Below, in pieces: positions 5,366-6,276 of a DNA stretch of 6,276 nucleotides. A program made the position numbers and the translations under genes. The notes below the pieces were generated by a model that saw only the letters and a program-made list of their open reading frames with translations, did not search any database and was not told the origin of the DNA. Positions within the stretch are counted from its first letter, which is position 1, and the number at the start of each line of letters is the position of its first letter. The stretch is taken from contig JBNKLQ010000322.1 in the NCBI GenBank assembly GCA_050292445.1, forward strand, positions 1 to 6,276. Direction: 5' to 3'. This DNA comes from Leptofilum sp050292445. Its GTDB lineage: Bacteria; Chloroflexota; Anaerolineae; Promineifilales; Promineifilaceae.

Positions 5366-6175
5366 ATGAACCTATTCAACAGCCAAAAACTACTTGCTCT
5401 TATCAGCCACAACTTCCGCCTGGCCTGGGCCTACAAGCTCAACTTTGTCACCCGCTACTTGGGAATGATTATTTCCGTGCTGCTCTTTTTCTTTTTGGAT
5501 CAGCTGTTGCAACGGTCGGGGTCTGGGCAAGTAGAGGGCGGCACTTATTTTACTTTTTTGATTATTGGCGGCGCGTTTTCTAAATTTTTAGAGCTGAGCA
5601 GCCACGCCTTTTCCGCCAATCTGCGCGAGGAGATGTTGCAAGGCACCATCGAGCCGCTGCTGGTGACGGCCACGCCGGTGACGCTGGCGCTGTTGGGGCC
5701 GTCGTCGTGGATGCTGTTGGAAGGGGTGCTGCTGGTGCTGCTGCAACTGGGGGTGGGAACGGCCGTTGGTGCCGATTTCTCACAGGCAAATTGGGGAACG
5801 GCCGTTGTCGTCCTGCTTGTTTCCTTGTCCAGCCTGGCAAGCTACGGCATCTTTTCGGCCGCCTTTGTCATCATCTTCAAGCGCGGCGATCCGATGAACT
5901 GGTTCATCAACTCGGTGGCTTATGTGTTTAGCGGCGTTTTCTTTCCGGTGGAGCTGCTGCCGGGCTGGCTGCGAATCATCAGCTATGCCCTGCCCTTCAC
6001 CTACGCGCTGCGGGCCTTGCGGGGAGCGCTGATGCGCGGCGAGACGATTACGGAAGTTGGTGGAGATGTTTTGGTGTTGTTGGGATTTACGGCCGTACTC
6101 CTCCCCCTTTCCTTTTTCGCCCTGCGCTACGCCATCCGCCACCTTAAGCAAACGGGCGAACTAGCTCATTACTAG
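5366..6175 (+). CDS. ABC-2 family transporter permease
   Basis: This 269-residue integral membrane protein forms the channel of an ABC-2 exporter. I chose the ATG at 5366 (MNLFNSQKLLALISHNFRL), with AGG five bases upstream and a typical N-terminal amphipathic segment; the frame is open further back to a TTG at 5303 and an ATG at 5342 but neither has an RBS and the extension has no family resemblance. Hydrophobic segments lie at about 29-46, 58-78, 103-129, 145-171, 181-196 and 233-255. Family marks are the loop EEMLQGTIEPLLVTATP (88-104), equivalent to 'E...GTlE.ll.tP', and SGVFFPVELLPGWLRIISYA (189-208) followed by LPFTYALRALRG. It almost certainly pairs with the ATPase at 2111-3073, from which it is now separated by the reversed two-gene unit. 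Base composition and two nearby ACGGCCGT copies (5759, 5798) plus one at 6089 match the upstream plus-strand genes. Confidence 0.9.
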   Translation: MNLFNSQKLLALISHNFRLAWAYKLNFVTRYLGMIISVLLFFFLDQLLQRSGSGQVEGGTYFTFLIIGGAFSKFLELSSHAFSANLREEMLQGTIEPLLVTATPVTLALLGPSSWMLLEGVLLVLLQLGVGTAVGADFSQANWGTAVVVLLVSLSSLASYGIFSAAFVIIFKRGDPMNWFINSVAYVFSGVFFPVELLPGWLRIISYALPFTYALRALRGALMRGETITEVGGDVLVLLGFTAVLLPLSFFALRYAIRHLKQTGELAHY

Positions 6176-6176
6176 G

Positions 6177-6210
6177 TCAGTAATCGGTGATCACTGTTCA
6201 GTAATCAGTA
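6177..6210. repeat. Short direct repeats flanking a palindrome in the intergenic region
   Basis: TCAGTAATC occurs at 6177-6185 and again at 6198-6206, a 21-base period (two helical turns), with a partial third unit CAGTA at 6206-6210. Between them is the perfect palindrome GTGATCAC (6187-6194). This could be a binding site array or one of the short AT-rich repeats that pepper intergenic DNA in this genome (compare the 'aattac' repeats at 2073-2102). It starts two bases after the permease stop. Confidence 0.55.
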
Positions 6211-6224
6211 AGGAAAATGCAACG

Positions 6225-6276
6225 ATGGAACTAACAGCATATGAAGATTCTTGGGAAACGGATGATCCACACGCTA
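6225..6276 (+). CDS. Start of a plus-strand gene, 3' truncated by window edge
   Basis: An ATG at 6225 opens a frame with no stop for 17 codons to the window end (MELTAYEDSWETDDPHA). An AAGGA stretch lies 10 bases upstream (6210-6214), rather distant but plausible. The nearer ATG at 6217 hits a stop after five codons. The peptide is acidic and is not an obvious permease, so it is not simply a second exporter membrane subunit. It follows the permease by 49 bases on the same strand. Too short to assign; a chance open frame cannot be excluded. Confidence 0.4.
   Translation, partial: MELTAYEDSWETDDPHA

Larger units (their letters stand above)
168..6096. repeat. Highly iterated palindrome ACGGCCGT, 13 dispersed copies
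   Basis: Exact copies start at 168, 655, 852, 960, 1087, 1502, 2174, 2391, 2997, 4210, 5759, 5798 and 6089. A given 8-mer is expected about 0.1 times in 6.3 kb of random sequence. All copies are inside coding sequence and use all three frames: Thr-Ala-Val seven times, Gly-Arg four times and Arg-Pro twice, so the pattern acts at DNA level, not protein level. Only one other CGGCCG was seen (5856-5861), so the outer A and T are part of the motif. Four copies extend to AACGGCCGTT (852, 960, 5759, 5798). Twelve of the 13 lie outside the minus-strand cassette. Confidence 0.9.

Noticed and set aside
5580..6151. Open frames in other frames over the permease (5580-5840 minus, 5707-5931 plus, 5780-6151 minus)
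   Set aside because: Skewed Pro/Ala/Arg or Gln/Asp composition expected from shadowing a membrane protein gene.
1..6276. CRISPR array, rRNA or tRNA genes, riboswitch
   Set aside because: No regularly spaced repeats of CRISPR size, no tRNA-like cloverleaf and no rRNA-like conserved sequence seen; gaps between genes are too short for most such elements.

Overview
The window is bacterial. It fits a GC-moderate genome of the Chloroflexota (Anaerolineae-like) type, but that is inference from style, not from a marker gene: an FGE-like domain protein, an uncharacterised nucleotidyltransferase, ABC-2 exporter genes, short AT-rich 'aattac/cagtaatc' intergenic repeats, and an extremely frequent octamer palindrome, ACGGCCGT (13 copies here, all inside coding sequence).

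Layout. Positions 1-3073 hold four tightly packed plus-strand genes: the C-terminal part of an FGE-sulfatase-domain (SUMF1-like) protein cut by the window edge (1-601), a small membrane-anchored double-CxxC protein (610-867), a nucleotidyltransferase-family protein whose start overlaps the previous stop by ATGA (864-2066), and an ABC transporter ATPase (2111-3073). Positions 3038-5159 hold a minus-strand, visibly AT-richer two-gene unit: a six-TM membrane protein with a C-terminal Mrr-like PD-(D/E)xK-type domain, translated first, and, overlapping it by 8 bases, a soluble protein ending in a putative effector-associated (Death-like, EAD-type) adaptor domain. Positions 5160-5365 form a divergent intergenic region. 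At 5366-6175 plus-strand coding resumes with an ABC-2 family permease, the natural partner of the ATPase at 2111-3073. A 49-base intergenic stretch with short direct repeats follows, and then the first 17 codons of another plus-strand gene.

Interpretation. The simplest reading is an ABC-2 exporter operon (ATPase then permease, possibly with the nucleotidyltransferase and zinc-ribbon genes) that has been split by a reversed, horizontally acquired two-gene cassette. The cassette differs from its flanks in base composition, in density of the ACGGCCGT palindrome (1 copy in about 2.1 kb against 12 in about 4.2 kb) and in having clear GGAG ribosome-binding sites. Its last 11 codons are written on the opposite strand of the ATPase gene's 3' end. 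A membrane protein with a nuclease-like domain paired with an EAD-type protein resembles the architecture of bacterial conflict or defence systems. This pair is the best candidate here for an undescribed system, although function is not shown by sequence alone.
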